This document shows positions 32,695 through 43,772 of a DNA stretch of 64,000 nt, in pieces. Numbering within the stretch: position 1 is the stretch's first letter; every line of letters starts with the position of its first letter. This DNA comes from Tetragonia tetragonoides. Its lineage: Eukaryota > Streptophyta > Magnoliopsida > Caryophyllales > Aizoaceae. The notes below the pieces were generated by a model. That model was not told where the DNA came from and did no database searches. It worked only from the letters and a program-made list of their open reading frames with translations. The position numbers and the translations under genes are program-made. Location: contig CM076140.1 of assembly GCA_038025085.1 (NCBI GenBank), positions 22,937,501 to 23,001,500 on the forward strand, given 5' to 3'.

Positions 32695-33420
32695 TTCCCC
32701 GGTTTATTCGACCGAGAGTTTGACCCTATGCTGTAGGTCAGACAATAAATATCTTCCGATTTTCAGTCGAAGGGGACCCTATGCTGTAGGTTACACAATA
32801 AACGTCCTCCAATTTTCAGTTGAATAGGACCTTATGCTGTAGGTTACACAATAAAACGCCCTCCGATTTTCAGTCGAAGGGGACCTTATGCTATAGGTTA
32901 AACAATAAAACGTCCTCCGATTTTCAGTCGAAGGGGACCTTATGCTGTAGGTTACACAATAAAATATTTTATTAGAGATAAGATAAGAGATAAAAATCCT
33001 CCGATTTTCAGTCGAAGGGTGACCCTATGTTGTAGGTCAAACAATAAACGTCCTTCAATTTTCAGTCGAAGGGGAACCCTATGCTGTAGGTTACACAATA
33101 AAAAATATTTCGTTAGAAATAATATATATAAGAGATAAGAAATCTTTCGATTTTTGGTCGAAAGGTAACCCCATGTTGTAGGTCAAACAATAAACGTCCT
33201 TCGATTTTCAGTCGAAGGGGAACCCTATGATGTAGGTTACACAATAAAAAATATTTCGTTAGAAATAATTTAAGAGATAAGAAAATTTTCGATTTTTGGT
33301 CGAGAGGTGACCCTATGCTGTAGGTCAAACAATAAACGTCCTTCGATTTTCAGTCGAAGGGCAACCCGGCCTAAGGTTACACAATAAAAATATTTCGTTA
33401 GAAATAATAAGTAGTAAAGG
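32695..33420. repeat. ~54-bp tandem array with CCTTCGA/TCGAAGG hairpins
   Basis: About a dozen units containing CCTTCGATTTTCAGTCGAAG, a 7-bp stem (CCTTCGA/TCGAAGG) around TTTTCAG, followed by CCCTATGCTGTAGGTTACAC and AATAAA. Units are 54 bp or longer where extra AAATATTTCGTTAGAAATAA blocks are added. It lies between the 3' LTR and the PMD gene of B, that is, in the 3' untranslated part of the gag-pol strand. Confidence 0.9.
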
Positions 33421-33454
33421 GAAGTAAAATGTTGCTCAGACCTTAGGCCGGGTT
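33363..33454. other. 15-bp perfect inverted repeat at array edge
   Basis: AACCCGGCCTAAGGT at 33,363-33,377 and its exact reverse complement at 33,440-33,454, separated by 62 bases. Confidence 0.8.
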
Positions 33455-33623
33455 TGAGCTCATGCCATTTGGCCAAGTATAAATGTGCAAACCTTTGGGT
33501 TTAAAGTAGTCCTGTTTTGCATAACGGACTTTGGCGCGCAAATAACTGCTATGGACCTCGTGTGGGGCCCGCTGATTTTGAACCAATGGCCCAAAGATAC
33601 GTCAGGGGTGAGAAAGTGGGCCA

Positions 33624-33762
33624 AGCGGTCAAACCGCCACGTCAAGCGGTCAAACCGCTACGTGGAGCGGTCTAGCCACTGGCTGGAGCGGCTACGCCGC
33701 TTGGCTTGCGGTCTGACTGCCAGCTGGGCGGTCTGACCGTCCACGTGGCGGTTTGATTGGCC
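33624..33762 (+). promoter_or_regulatory. AGCGG/CCGCT array upstream of PMD gene B
   Basis: Seven half-site units with GCGG starts at 33,625, 33,646, 33,667, 33,688, 33,708, 33,728 and 33,748, that is, every 20-21 bp or two helical turns. The best units read AAGCGGTCAAACCGCTACG and GAGCGGCTACGCCGCTTGG, inverted repeats of AGCGG around 5 bases. A TATA-like ATAAAAG follows at 33,788. Confidence 0.85.
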
Positions 33763-33787
33763 ACTAGGTCATTTGTGCGGTTCTGCC

Positions 33788-33794
33788 ATAAAAG
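33788..33794 (+). promoter_or_regulatory. TATA-like box of PMD gene B
   Basis: CCATAAAAGGAG, about 25 bp downstream of the array and 260 bp upstream of the start codon at 34,055. Confidence 0.55.
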
Positions 33795-34054
33795 GAGAAT
33801 GGGGTGGCCGAAATGGGTCATCTTCCCATTTCGAGCTCTCTCTTTCTCTTTCATCCATTTTTGCTCAAGTTTTTCAACCTCAATCAAAGCCCCTAGCTCC
33901 AAATCTTGAGGTTTTCTTGCTCAAATTCGTAGTAGGACTTGATTTTGCTAGTTGTTCTTGTGTTTTTGAGTGTCAAAACTCAAAATTGTGTGAATTTTTA
34001 AGTTTTGTGTGTTTCACTCAAATTTCAAAAGCTCCATTTTTTTGCTCTTCATCT

Positions 34055-37000
34055 ATGGCTCCTAAGCTTAGAGGAGGTAGGGAAAGGAAGGAGCAAGAGG
34101 TTGTTGTTCGTGAGGCCCCGAATGTTTTCACTCGGGTTTTTGTTTCCGGTATACCCCATCACCGGGTGGGTGAGAGCCGGTTAGTCTAGGATGATTTCAC
34201 TCGAAGTGATTTCCATCCTACCGATCGTTGGGAGCCCAACGATCTTGTTTTCAAGAGGAAGGATCACTTGGTTACCGTTGGTACCAAATGTCGGGTATGT
34301 CATCATTTCTTGTTCTCGCTCTTTTACACTTAGAAAATCATGTGTAGGCGAACATGGAATTTCTAGATTGAGAACTGTAGTGTAGTTAAATGTGGAAAAC
34401 CAATTTGCGTGAAATTGTTTTTCTGGTTAATTTGCGAATTCCCGTAGGATTCTTGTATTTATATGCATGTGAAGAATGAATTTGTGCGGAATTCATCTTT
34501 AATTTGTGGAAAATAAATTTGTATGAAATTTACTCTCGTTGCAATTATATATTTCTGTGATAATAAACTTGAATGAAGTTTACTTTTGCTGTGGAGGTAA
34601 ACGGTTTTTCGAGTTTATTTGTGGAAAATAAATTTCTGTGAAATTTATTCTCTTTAAAATTTACTCTCGTCATGTTGGCTTAGCTAAAATGCTAAATTTT
34701 ACGATTTGTAAAAATTTAGGACTAAACTGGAGACTGGTAGTTGTTACTAGGATCACCTAGCTAATTTTCTTTGCACTCTTTTTTTTTTGTGTGCTGTTTT
34801 AGGATGCCGACACGGCCATGCGGGGTTACGGTAGCCTCTCGAACATCGAGAAGGCCCGTAGGTACGTGACTCCTTCGGTGGACGCTATTGTGGCTCGTTG
34901 TGGCTTCAATCAGTTTTTAGCGGCCATGGCTTCTGCCGAGCGCTCCGATCGCCTATTAGTTAGAGGCCTTGCAGAGCGGTACTGGGATACTACCAGTACC
35001 TTTCATTTTCCTATGGGTGATATCATGATCACCCCTTTCGAGTTTGGTCTCATTTCTGGGCTTCCTTGCACCGGTACTCCTGTTACTTAGGGAGATGTGA
35101 GCCGGGAGGTTATGGTGGAGATGTTTGGTCTCTTTGGGACCAACTGGGATGGTAGGGAGTATGGTCGGACTGACGTCATGGTCCAGTTCTTGACCAACCC
35201 GAGGAAGCTAAAGAAGATCACAGCGGAGCAGCACGCCCGCCTTTTCTTGGCCCTTGTGCTAGCTTGTTCCGTCTTTTCGGATAAAGCTAGTAGGTATCAT
35301 GTTTGCTATTTCCCGTGCCTGCGGGATTTGGATAGAGTTGCGGAGTACAACTGGGGCCTTCCCGCATACTCTTGTCTTCTACGGTGTTTGAGGCAGTCCA
35401 GTCGCCTCAGTGGAGAGGAGGGCGCATCTCGCGTCTCCTTAGTCGGTTATTGGAAGGTTATGGAGGTAATTCCTTTTACCCTTTTTGTACTTTGTGTTTC
35501 GGCTCTTTATTAATAACTTGTGCCTAATCCATGTACTTTGCATGTCTTAGATTTGGTTTTATGAGCATTTCCCCGACCTTGCCCCTCTTCTCGAGACAGG
35601 GGATTTGTCCTTTCTAGCGATGCAGACCTGGAGGGGACGGGCTTCTTGCCCATTTACTACACTGCACGCCCTTAGGGAGGCGATATATCCCTTGACCGCT
35701 CAGGATGTAAGTAACATTGCTTTGTGCTTCTTTGGTCCTTTTATCCTTTTGTATGCTTATTCTTGCTTTTGCAGGTTGACTGGTTTCCCTGGACGGATTA
35801 CCTCCCGGGCCTATCGGATAGATTCTTGGGTGCTCGGGTGTACGACCAGAGGAGGATCCTTATTGAGGGTCCCTTTGGTTTTGAGTGGTTCTTGGGGAAG
35901 AGACTAATTTGGCAAACTTTCCCCGACCTTCCGGCTCCGAGGGTTCCTTTGGATCCTCCGATTCTATGCTTTATGTTCGTCACCTTGCCGTGGAGCAGGT
36001 GAGGGCGGCCACCATTGGGGCGAATGCCCTTGAGTATTTGCTTCCAGCTGATCCTGAGGTGGATCTCATGGTGGCTTATACTAATTTCGTTGAGGTGCGG
36101 TTATGCCCCAACTTCTCTACCGATCCGGTGAGTAATGTACTTTTGTTTCTTAACTTCGTTTGGAAATTTAGAAATGTCTCTGACATTCTAATCTTTGCAG
36201 AGTGCTTCGAGCTCTTCGGCTGTTTCTGCTTGGCTTCCTACTCCTCCTACTTTGTCGGTGAGCTATACAGGAGCGGACGGGTCTCCTCAGAATATACAAG
36301 TTCCTGAGTTTCGTGGTCCTGATGAGGAGGTTGAGGGATTGCCTCTATCTGCTGACTGCAGGGGGGTAAGTGAGAATTCATTGTTATTTGCAATGTTTCC
36401 TTTGTATTTATGCTGATTCTTTTTCTTATGTGCACAGTTCGATGCTGCTGAGACAAGGATGGGCTTTAGGGGTATGCATGCCCTTAAGACTTGGATATCC
36501 AGATTCGCGTCTCGGAGTGTATGCATGAGTCGTCGGTCCGAGGTTCGAGAGGTATGTTCATTTCAAGTAATAGTGCTTGATTTGAATTTTTGGTAGCTTT
36601 CTGACCTGGAGCTTATTTTCGCAGCCTGTTCCCGTGGTGAGGCCTCCTAGGCCTTCAGTTGTTCGTACTCCGGAGTTGGTGTCAACACCACAGCGTCCTC
36701 CTCTCAGACAGGAGAGTGTAGAGGTGGGTCAGGGGACGCCTCGGGCTAGAGTGGATACGAGGAGCTCGCCCCAAGTGCCTTCTCTTCCGCAATGGCCTGC
36801 ACCGCCTCCCTACATGGGGTATCTGGGCTATCATATGCCCATGTATCCTCCACTCCCTCCGAGGGGTTCTTGGAGTCAGGAGAGTACGGAGTATGGAGGT
36901 CATCCCGGCATGTCGGAGCCACCTCGTCATTCATTGGATCCCGCTTACTTAGCTGGTTCATTATTTGCTTTCGACCCTAGAGCTTGGGCGATGTCTCAGC

Positions 37001-37083
37001 CCGGTCCTTCAGGTGCTCCGCCATCGAGTGGACCCGGAGAGCCGTCTCAGGCGGGTCCGAGTACTGGCCAAGATGGCCAGTGA
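34055..37083 (+). pseudogene. Antisense PMD gene of element B, seven exons
   Basis: It starts MAPKLRGGRERKEQ. Exons as read: 34,055-34,287; 34,803-35,465; 35,551-35,706; 35,775-36,127; 36,201 to about 36,364; about 36,439-36,551; and 36,625-37,083, all with GT-AG junctions. Exon 2 holds the PMD core (RCGFNQFL, ERYWDTTSTFHFPMGDI, FEFGLISGLPCTG). The tail is Pro/Ser-rich and ends GPSTGQDGQ. Lesions: TAG at 34,187-34,189 and at 35,088-35,090, where the element A gene has CAG and CAA, plus a frameshift near 35,960. PMD proteins are nuclear in characterised cases. Their role inside retroelements is not established. Confidence 0.82.
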
Positions 37084-37579
37084 TATTTGCTGTAGTGCAT
37101 TTCGAACTTTTGGGCTTGTATTAAACCTGCTACAAATTATTGCATTTTATTTACGCACAAACATGTCATACAAATGCCCATATGTGAACTTTAATCAACT
37201 AATTTCCGAATGGGAAATCTCAAATCACGACATTCGGAATTTAGGATTCCCGACAATTTAGCACATTTGGGGTACCCCTTCCCCTAAAATAAAAAAAAAG
37301 TAAAGAAAAGTAAAATAGAAAAAGATAATTAAAGGGGAAATATTAATAAAGGAAATCAGAAAATAAAAGGAATAAAAGTGAACTTGATAATCAAGAAAGA
37401 AAATAAAAAGAGAATAAATAGAAAAGCGGCAAGAGCCAAAATTAAGTAAGAAAAATATAAGGGAAGGCTTCCAAAATCTGTCCAAGTGGCAATTAGGAAG
37501 GTAGAGCCCGGTCAGGCGTGGGGTCGGTTGAACCGAGGTCTCTCGCGAAAAGAGTACACCAAGCGCCTATACAGGATGA

Positions 37580-37730
37580 CCGCTAGAGCTCCTAGCGGCT
37601 GTGCTAGAGCTCTAACGGCTACCGCGTGGACAAGCGGCTATGCCGCTTGGGCTTGCAGTTTGGCCGCTTGTCCTAGCGGCTAAGCCGCTTGCTGGAGTGG
37701 TTTGGTCGCTTGTCCCAGCGGCTTAGCCGT
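37580..37730 (+). promoter_or_regulatory. AGCGG/CCGCT array upstream of DUF7745-like gene B
   Basis: It begins with a 19-bp perfect palindrome CCGCTAGAGCTCCTAGCGG (37,580-37,598). Units such as AGCGGCTATGCCGCT, AGCGGCTAAGCCGCT and AGTGGTTTGGTCGCT follow, at about 21-bp spacing (37,634, 37,655, 37,676, 37,697, 37,718). A TATA box is at 37,817. Confidence 0.85.
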
Positions 37731-37816
37731 CCAGGCTAGCTTCAAGGCTGCCTGACCTTTTTTCGTCGTTTGTCTGAATTTCCTTAAATCTTCAACGAGA
37801 ATCAAACCGTAGCCTC

Positions 37817-37822
37817 TATATA
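37817..37822 (+). promoter_or_regulatory. TATA box of DUF7745-like gene B
   Basis: CTCTATATAGTTGG, about 90 bp upstream of the start codon at 37,909 and 90 bp downstream of the array. Confidence 0.7.
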
Positions 37823-37908
37823 GTTGGGTCTCTTTCTCTTCTCTTCTTACCACTTTCTTTAATCCCTTAGAGAGAGAATTCCTTGAGGGAAAATCCTTAA
37901 TCTTAACA

Positions 37909-39461
37909 ATGGTGAACTTTGATGATGATTTTGATGCTTGGTTGGCTTCCATGACTGTAGAGGAGAGGTTAGAACTCACCCATTTTCATCTCAATGCCTT
38001 CTTTCACCTTAAACAAGTCAAGATTCTATGGGACTTTCTTATGCTTCAGCCGAGTTTTGGGACCCGAAATTCCATGTCTTCGTTTCGGTGCTCAGGAGAT
38101 GTGTCCCTTGGTGGAGGAATTCTCCGACATAATTGGCTTTCCAACCGAAAGTCCTCCTGTCGTTCCCTACTTGGGGAATGCCTTCATGGGTGATTTCCAA
38201 AGGTACCTTGGGTTGTCTTCCCGTCAAGCGGGTCAATTGCTTCATGGTGAGGACGTCGACCTTGCCAAGCTTCTGACTTTCTTCACTTCCAAGGCCCAAG
38301 GTGCGATGGACATGAGGTACAAGAAGCGTGCCTTTTTATTTTGCCTCCTCCATTGTTATTTGTTTGTTGGTGGTAATGAAGATGCTCTTATTCTCTCCGA
38401 AAAGAAGCTTACCATTAATAGGGGCAAAGCTTGCCTTCTTAGGGTGACCGAACAGATACAATGGGATAGCTCTCCTATGCACTTGGTTGTGGGAGATACA
38501 ATCCTCGCTTTAGATAGGCTTAAGAGCAATCCTCAAGAGTCCTTCAGTGGGAGCCCTTTACTCCTTCAAGTAAGTATTGTGATAAAGTCCTAATCTTTGT
38601 GGATTTAACTTTATTTGGTGAAATTCTTATCTTGTATTGACTTAAACTTTTCTTTTTGTTGTTTCTGTGTAGATATGGCTCCAAGAGAGGCTTCACTTGC
38701 TTGAGGCTCCAATAGATACTAGGAAGTTCCTCCCTAAACACTTTTCGGCGAGGCACCGAAAGTTCTCCGAGTCCTCTCGGGAAGAGTGGATAGCATATCT
38801 CTATTCCAATATCCAACCAGCTTGGTTCATCCCGTGGTGGCGTACCACCAAGATTGTGGGGTGTAGTGAGAACGTGCCCTTTACGGGGATTATTGGTTTG
38901 TATACTTTGACGTTCTTCTTGCCGAATCGCCTCCTCCGCCAATATGGCTTAAGGCAAAGGATCCCGAACGTGAGTTGTGAACCTCCTTGTCAAAGGCCCT
39001 TAACATCCTCCTTGGTGTCTAATTGGGAACGACACTAGAACCGTCGCCAAGTGTGGACTAAGCCGGACTACCCGCATTCAAATGGGTTGTCTAGCTTTTA
39101 CGAGGAGTGGATTTGGAGCGGTGACCATCAAGTCAACCAAAGGCTCCTAGAGGAAGAAAAGGAGTTGTTCAAGGCCCGCAAATATGATGAGCCAAACGGT
39201 ATAAGGATCACTCCAATGGATAGGCCCGCTAAACCTTCCAAGCCCCAAACTAAGGGTAAGGGAAAAGGTAAGGCAAAGGCCCAATCCAAGAAAATGAAGA
39301 ATCCGGCCCATTCGGCCAAGCAAGTAACTCCAAGTAGGCCCAATGATCACGAGGCTTCTTCTAGCTATGGTAGGGAAAGGTGGGCTCCAAGAGAACGAAT
39401 GGAACTTGATGAGCCTAGCGAACCCGTACAAGAGCCCGAAGTCAAAGACAAGGAGGAGTAG
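37909..39461 (+). pseudogene. Antisense DUF7745-like gene of element B, two exons
   Basis: It starts MVNFDDDFDAWLASMTVEER at 37,909. The core block GAQEMCPLVEEFSDIIGFPT is in another frame, so at least one frameshift lies at about 38,055-38,085. The central part has MHLVVGDTILALDR and SGSPLLLQ. A 103-bp intron (38,570 GTAAGT to 38,672 TGTAG) separates it from IWLQERLHLLEAPIDTRKFL. A TAG at 39,036-39,038 interrupts exon 2, which then ends with a Lys-rich, Glu-rich tail (TKGKGKGKAKAQSKKMK). The function of the family is unknown. It is convergent with integrase B, whose 3' end is 450 bp away. Confidence 0.75.
38570..38672 (+). other. Intron in DUF7745-like gene B
   Basis: CTTCAA/GTAAGT to TTTCTGTGTAG/ATATGG. 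The counterpart in element A reads CTTCAAATCTGG without interruption. Confidence 0.8.
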
Positions 39462-39906
39462 TCCACCTCTAATTGCCTAGCAAGTCTTGTCCTTTTTTGC
39501 TTAGTAGTATAATTCAAATAACGGGTTTGCATGCCCAAGTAGTGTAGCTTAGAATTGCCCTTTTATTTATTTATTATTATTGTTTTTTTTTATTCGCGCT
39601 TTATTGTTTTTTTTATTAGAGCATGTAATGGACTTTAGCCATATTAATGAAAGACTTGCTTATTTTTGCATTAATCAAATGGATCAAAACTCCCTTTAGA
39701 GATTTATTTTGCTAAAGTGGCCGGGCCCAAGTTATATGGGTTACCTACATATCCATGCGGAATCAGGCCAATGTAGTTCGTAAAACCAAATCTCTCTTTT
39801 TATTTTTTTTTATTTTTTTTATTTTTTCTGTCATGGGTCCCACGTGTACGAGTTGACCGATTTTGACTTGGACTTGGTGCCTTAGTGGGCTCTCTCAAAG
39901 ATTTAA
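39462..39906. other. Convergent 3' region of DUF7745-like gene B and pol B
   Basis: AT-rich, with poly-T runs. On the plus strand ATTAATGAAAG and ATTTATTTATT fit a 3' untranslated region. No gene seen. Confidence 0.4.
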
Positions 39907-42900
39907 CATTTATGCATAGAACCGCTTAAGTTGGTCCATATTTGTGAGTTGGGTGAACTTGTTGCCGTCTAAGTCCATTAGCTTTGCTGCTCCACCGGAT
40001 AATATTGTCTTAATAAGGTATGGGCCGGCCCAATTAGGCTTGATCTTTCCCCGAGGATCGGCCACAATTGTCTTCACCTCTTTTAGGACTAAGTCTCCTT
40101 CTTTTAGTCCTCTAGCCTTGAATCGTTGATCAAAATGCCTCGCCATCCTTGCTTGGTAGACATGACCATAATGTAGGGCATTTAGTCGTCTTTCATCTAG
40201 CAAGATTATTTGGTCATACCGGGCTTGAACCCACTCTACTTTGGGTAATTCACTTTCCAAAGCTATCCTCAAAGAGGGAAGTTCTACCTCGTCTGGGAGT
40301 ACCGCCTCCATTCCGTATACTAAAGAATAAGTTGTTGCTCCCGTTGAGGAACGAATGGTGGTTCTATATCCCCATTAGGCGAATTGTAGCTTCTCCGGCC
40401 AATCTTCGTAGTTTTCCGTCATCTTAGCTATCTTTTTTTTCACGTTTTTGTTTGTGGATTATACGGCTCCATTTGTTTGTGGCCTGTAAGGTGAAGACTG
40501 CCAATGTTGAATTTTAAACTTAGTGAAAAGCTCGGCAACATCCTTTTTGAATTGAAACCCGTGATCACTTATGACCTCGTGGGGCACCTCATATCTGGTG
40601 ATGATGTTGTCATGTATGAACTTTGCCACGTGTTTGGACGCTATCCTTGCGTACGAACGAGCTTCAACCCATTTGGTAAAGTAGTCTATGGCGACTAATA
40701 TGTATTCATGGCCTCCTTTTCCTGTGGGGGTGATTTTTCCAATGATGTCCTACCCCATGCAGAGAACGACCATGGTGAAGTGAATGTATGTAAAGGGGTA
40801 GGTGGTCTATGTTGTAAATTAGCGTGAAATTGGCAGCTGCACTTTCTCACATACTCGATGCAATCTTTTTCCATCGTATTCCAATAGTATCCTTGCCTTA
40901 GGATTTTCTTGACCAAGGTGAGTCCATTCACGTGGGGACCACATACGCTATTATGTATATCGCTCATGACTTTGATGACCTCGCGTTCTTTTAAGCACAG
41001 AAGACTTAACCCTTGTGGTGTCTTTTTATAAACTTTGCCTTGCACATGTATGTATTGTGCGGCTAGTCTTCTTAAGGCTCTTTGTGCCCTTGGTGTGGAC
41101 TGTGGAGGATAAACGCCTTTGGCGAGTAAATTGAGAATGTCGGTAAACCATTCTTCCTCTTCTTCCTCGTTGAGGCATACTTCAAGTGCATTACAAAAGG
41201 CGGGCTCGGTGCGCCTTCGAATGTGAATGGGCATGGAGATTACATCATCTGGAATATTTATCATAGAAGCCATCTTTGCTAAGGCATCTGCGAACTCGTT
41301 GTCATCTCTAGGAAGGTATGTGAAACGGACATAAGTGAAATATTTGGCTATCTTTTCAAGATATTCCTGGTAAGGTGGCAGGGATTCGCTTTTCACTTTC
41401 CATTTTTTCGAAACTTGGTTTATGATGAGAGTTGAATCTCCATATACCTTTAGATCCTTAATTTGCAGTTCTATTACCGCTTCTAGACCAATGACGCATG
41501 CTTCATATTCGGCGCCGTTGTTGGTTACCTCATGATCTAACTTGACGGCTATGGGAGTATGTGCGCCTTCGGGGCTAACTAATAATACTCCTACGCCATA
41601 ACCCTTTTGGTTTGATGCTCCGTCAAAGTATAATTGCCAAGTATTCTCCTCGACACTCATTATTGCTTCATCTGGAAAGTCATGTGTAGCATCTTCACTA
41701 GTAACTGGGTTTTCGACGAGATGTTCAGAAATGGCATGTCCTTTGATCGCCTTTTGGTGTTCAAAAGTTAGATCGAATTTTGAAAGCATGACTGTCCATC
41801 TTGCTATTCTTCCACTAAGGATGGATTTTTCGAACAAGTACTTTAACTGATTCATCCTTGACTTTATATGAACGGAATGTTGTAGCATGTCGTGTTGAAG
41901 CTTCTTGGTTGCAGTGACCAATGCGAAACACGTTTTCTCTAGGGTGGAGTATCGTGTTTCGTATTCTAGGAATTTCTTGCTAAAGTAGTATATTGCCTTT
42001 TCGTCATTCTCCACCTTTTGGGCCAACATAGCCCCCATAGCGGTTTCTGTGACTGTTAGGTATAGCATAAGTGGTTTTCCTGGAATGGGCGGAACCAGTA
42101 CGGGTGGTTCAGCTAAGTATTCCTTAATCTTGTCAAAGGCTTGCTGGCATTGATCATCTCAGGTACATTTAGTGTCCTTTTTGAGCTTCTTGAAGATGGG
42201 CTCACATGTAATAGTCAATTTGGATATGAATCGACTTATATATTGGACACGTCCTAGGAATCCTCTTGTCTCCTTTTCATTTTTGGGAGATGGCATATCC
42301 CTTATGGCTTTGATTTTGGTAGGATCGATTTCAATACCTCTTGTGCTTATGACGAATCCTAAGAGCTTGCCCGAAGTTACTCCAAACGCACACTTTTGAG
42401 GATTTAATCTCATGTTGTAGTTCTGAAGCCTGTCAAATAATTTCCTTAGAGAGGGTATATGCCCTTCTCTCTCCTTTGATTTAAAGAGCATATCGTCTAC
42501 GTACACCTCTGCTTCTTTGTGTATCATGTCATGTAGAAGGGAAGTTGCAGTTCTTTGGTATGTTGCTCCCGCGTTCTTCAACCCGAAAGGCATGACGGTG
42601 TAGCAATATGTCCCCCATTGGGTAATGAAAGTGGTTTTCTCCATATCTTCTTCAGCCATTTGTATTTGGTTATACCCTGCATAGCCGTCCATGAATGATA
42701 AGAGGGAATGTCCGGCGGTATTATCCACCAATACGTCTATATGTGGCAAAGGAAAGTCGTCCTTTGGACTTGCCTTGTTCAGATCCCTAAAGTCAACACA
42801 CATCCTTACTTTGTCATCCTTTTTTGGAACGGGACTATGTTAGCAACCCATTCTGGATATTGAGCAACCCTGATAAAACCCGCTGCGAGCTGTTTTTGCA

Positions 42901-43770
42901 CCTCCTCTTTGATTTTCAGTGCCCACTCAGGCTTCATTCTCCGAGGTTTCTGCTTTACTGGCTTTGAATCCGGATTGAGAGATATTGTATGCTGTTCTAT
43001 TTCGCGACTTATTCCCGGCATATCTTTGTAGGACCAAGCGAAAACGTCTATGTATTCTTTTAAGAGATTTATAAAGTTTTCTCGCTCTTTGGGAGTTAAC
43101 GATAAGCTTATGCGCACTTGGCGCGGCTCTTGATCCTTTGCAAGATTGATTAATTCTATTTCTTCCACAATTGAAGTCTTTTGTTCATGCTCTAACAGTG
43201 CTTTAGTTACTTCTTTGGGCAATTCTTGTTCATCTTTTGAATTATTAGCTACTAAGTAATCCAAGAAGTAAGCAGAATCAGTTATTATTTCATTGATAGG
43301 GGAAACTGAAACATCAACTAAGCCATTACTATTGGCTTTAACATCTTTCGACTTGCAAACAGAATTAAACATAGATTTGGGTGAACCACCCGACTCTACT
43401 ATATTAGACTCGTCTTCGGAATCGGACTCGGTCCGGTCGGAATCAGTGTCGGAGTCAGGCTTGGATTCTTCGGAGATTGTGATCTTGATCTTCTTTCCAT
43501 TGGCTCCTGTCCAGCTTATAGTACGTTTTCGCTTTGTGAGTTGACCCTCGTTTGGAGTGATCAACTTAGTTGGGTCAAAGTTTGCATCCTGAATTGAATT
43601 ATTGGCATTGTGGAGCTCTTCATCTTTTGGATGGCGATGCTCTTGTCCATATAGTAGACCCAAAGCATTGTTGGGTGTGTTCTCTACCCAATCAAAATTC
43701 AGCCTCCTTTCTACAGGCAAAGGAGGGATAAAGGTGATCCTTCCTTTGTTAAGAGTGTCGGATAAGGCCT
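39907..43770 (-). pseudogene. pol of element B: RT, dual RNase H, integrase
   Basis: In order on the minus strand: spacer from LPVERRLNFDWVE (43,720) to KEYIDVFAWSYKDMPG; RT with CVDFRDLNKASPKDDFPLP, FMDGYAGYNQI and the catalytic YVDDMLFKSK; a first, decayed RNase H with YFSKKFLEYETRYS; a second, archaeal-type RNase H with YFDGASNQKG, NNGAEYEACVIGLEA and VYGDSTLIINQ; and integrase with HNSVCGPHVNG, MEAVLPDEVELP and LKEGDLVLKEVKT. Dual RNase H is typical of the Tat lineage. Lesions: a single-base loss in a C run near 42,831-42,834, TGA for Trp near 42,160, frameshift near 40,750, and TAA at 40,459-40,461 in place of the catalytic Glu codon. No protease precedes RT. Confidence 0.92.
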
Positions 43771-43772
43771 TA

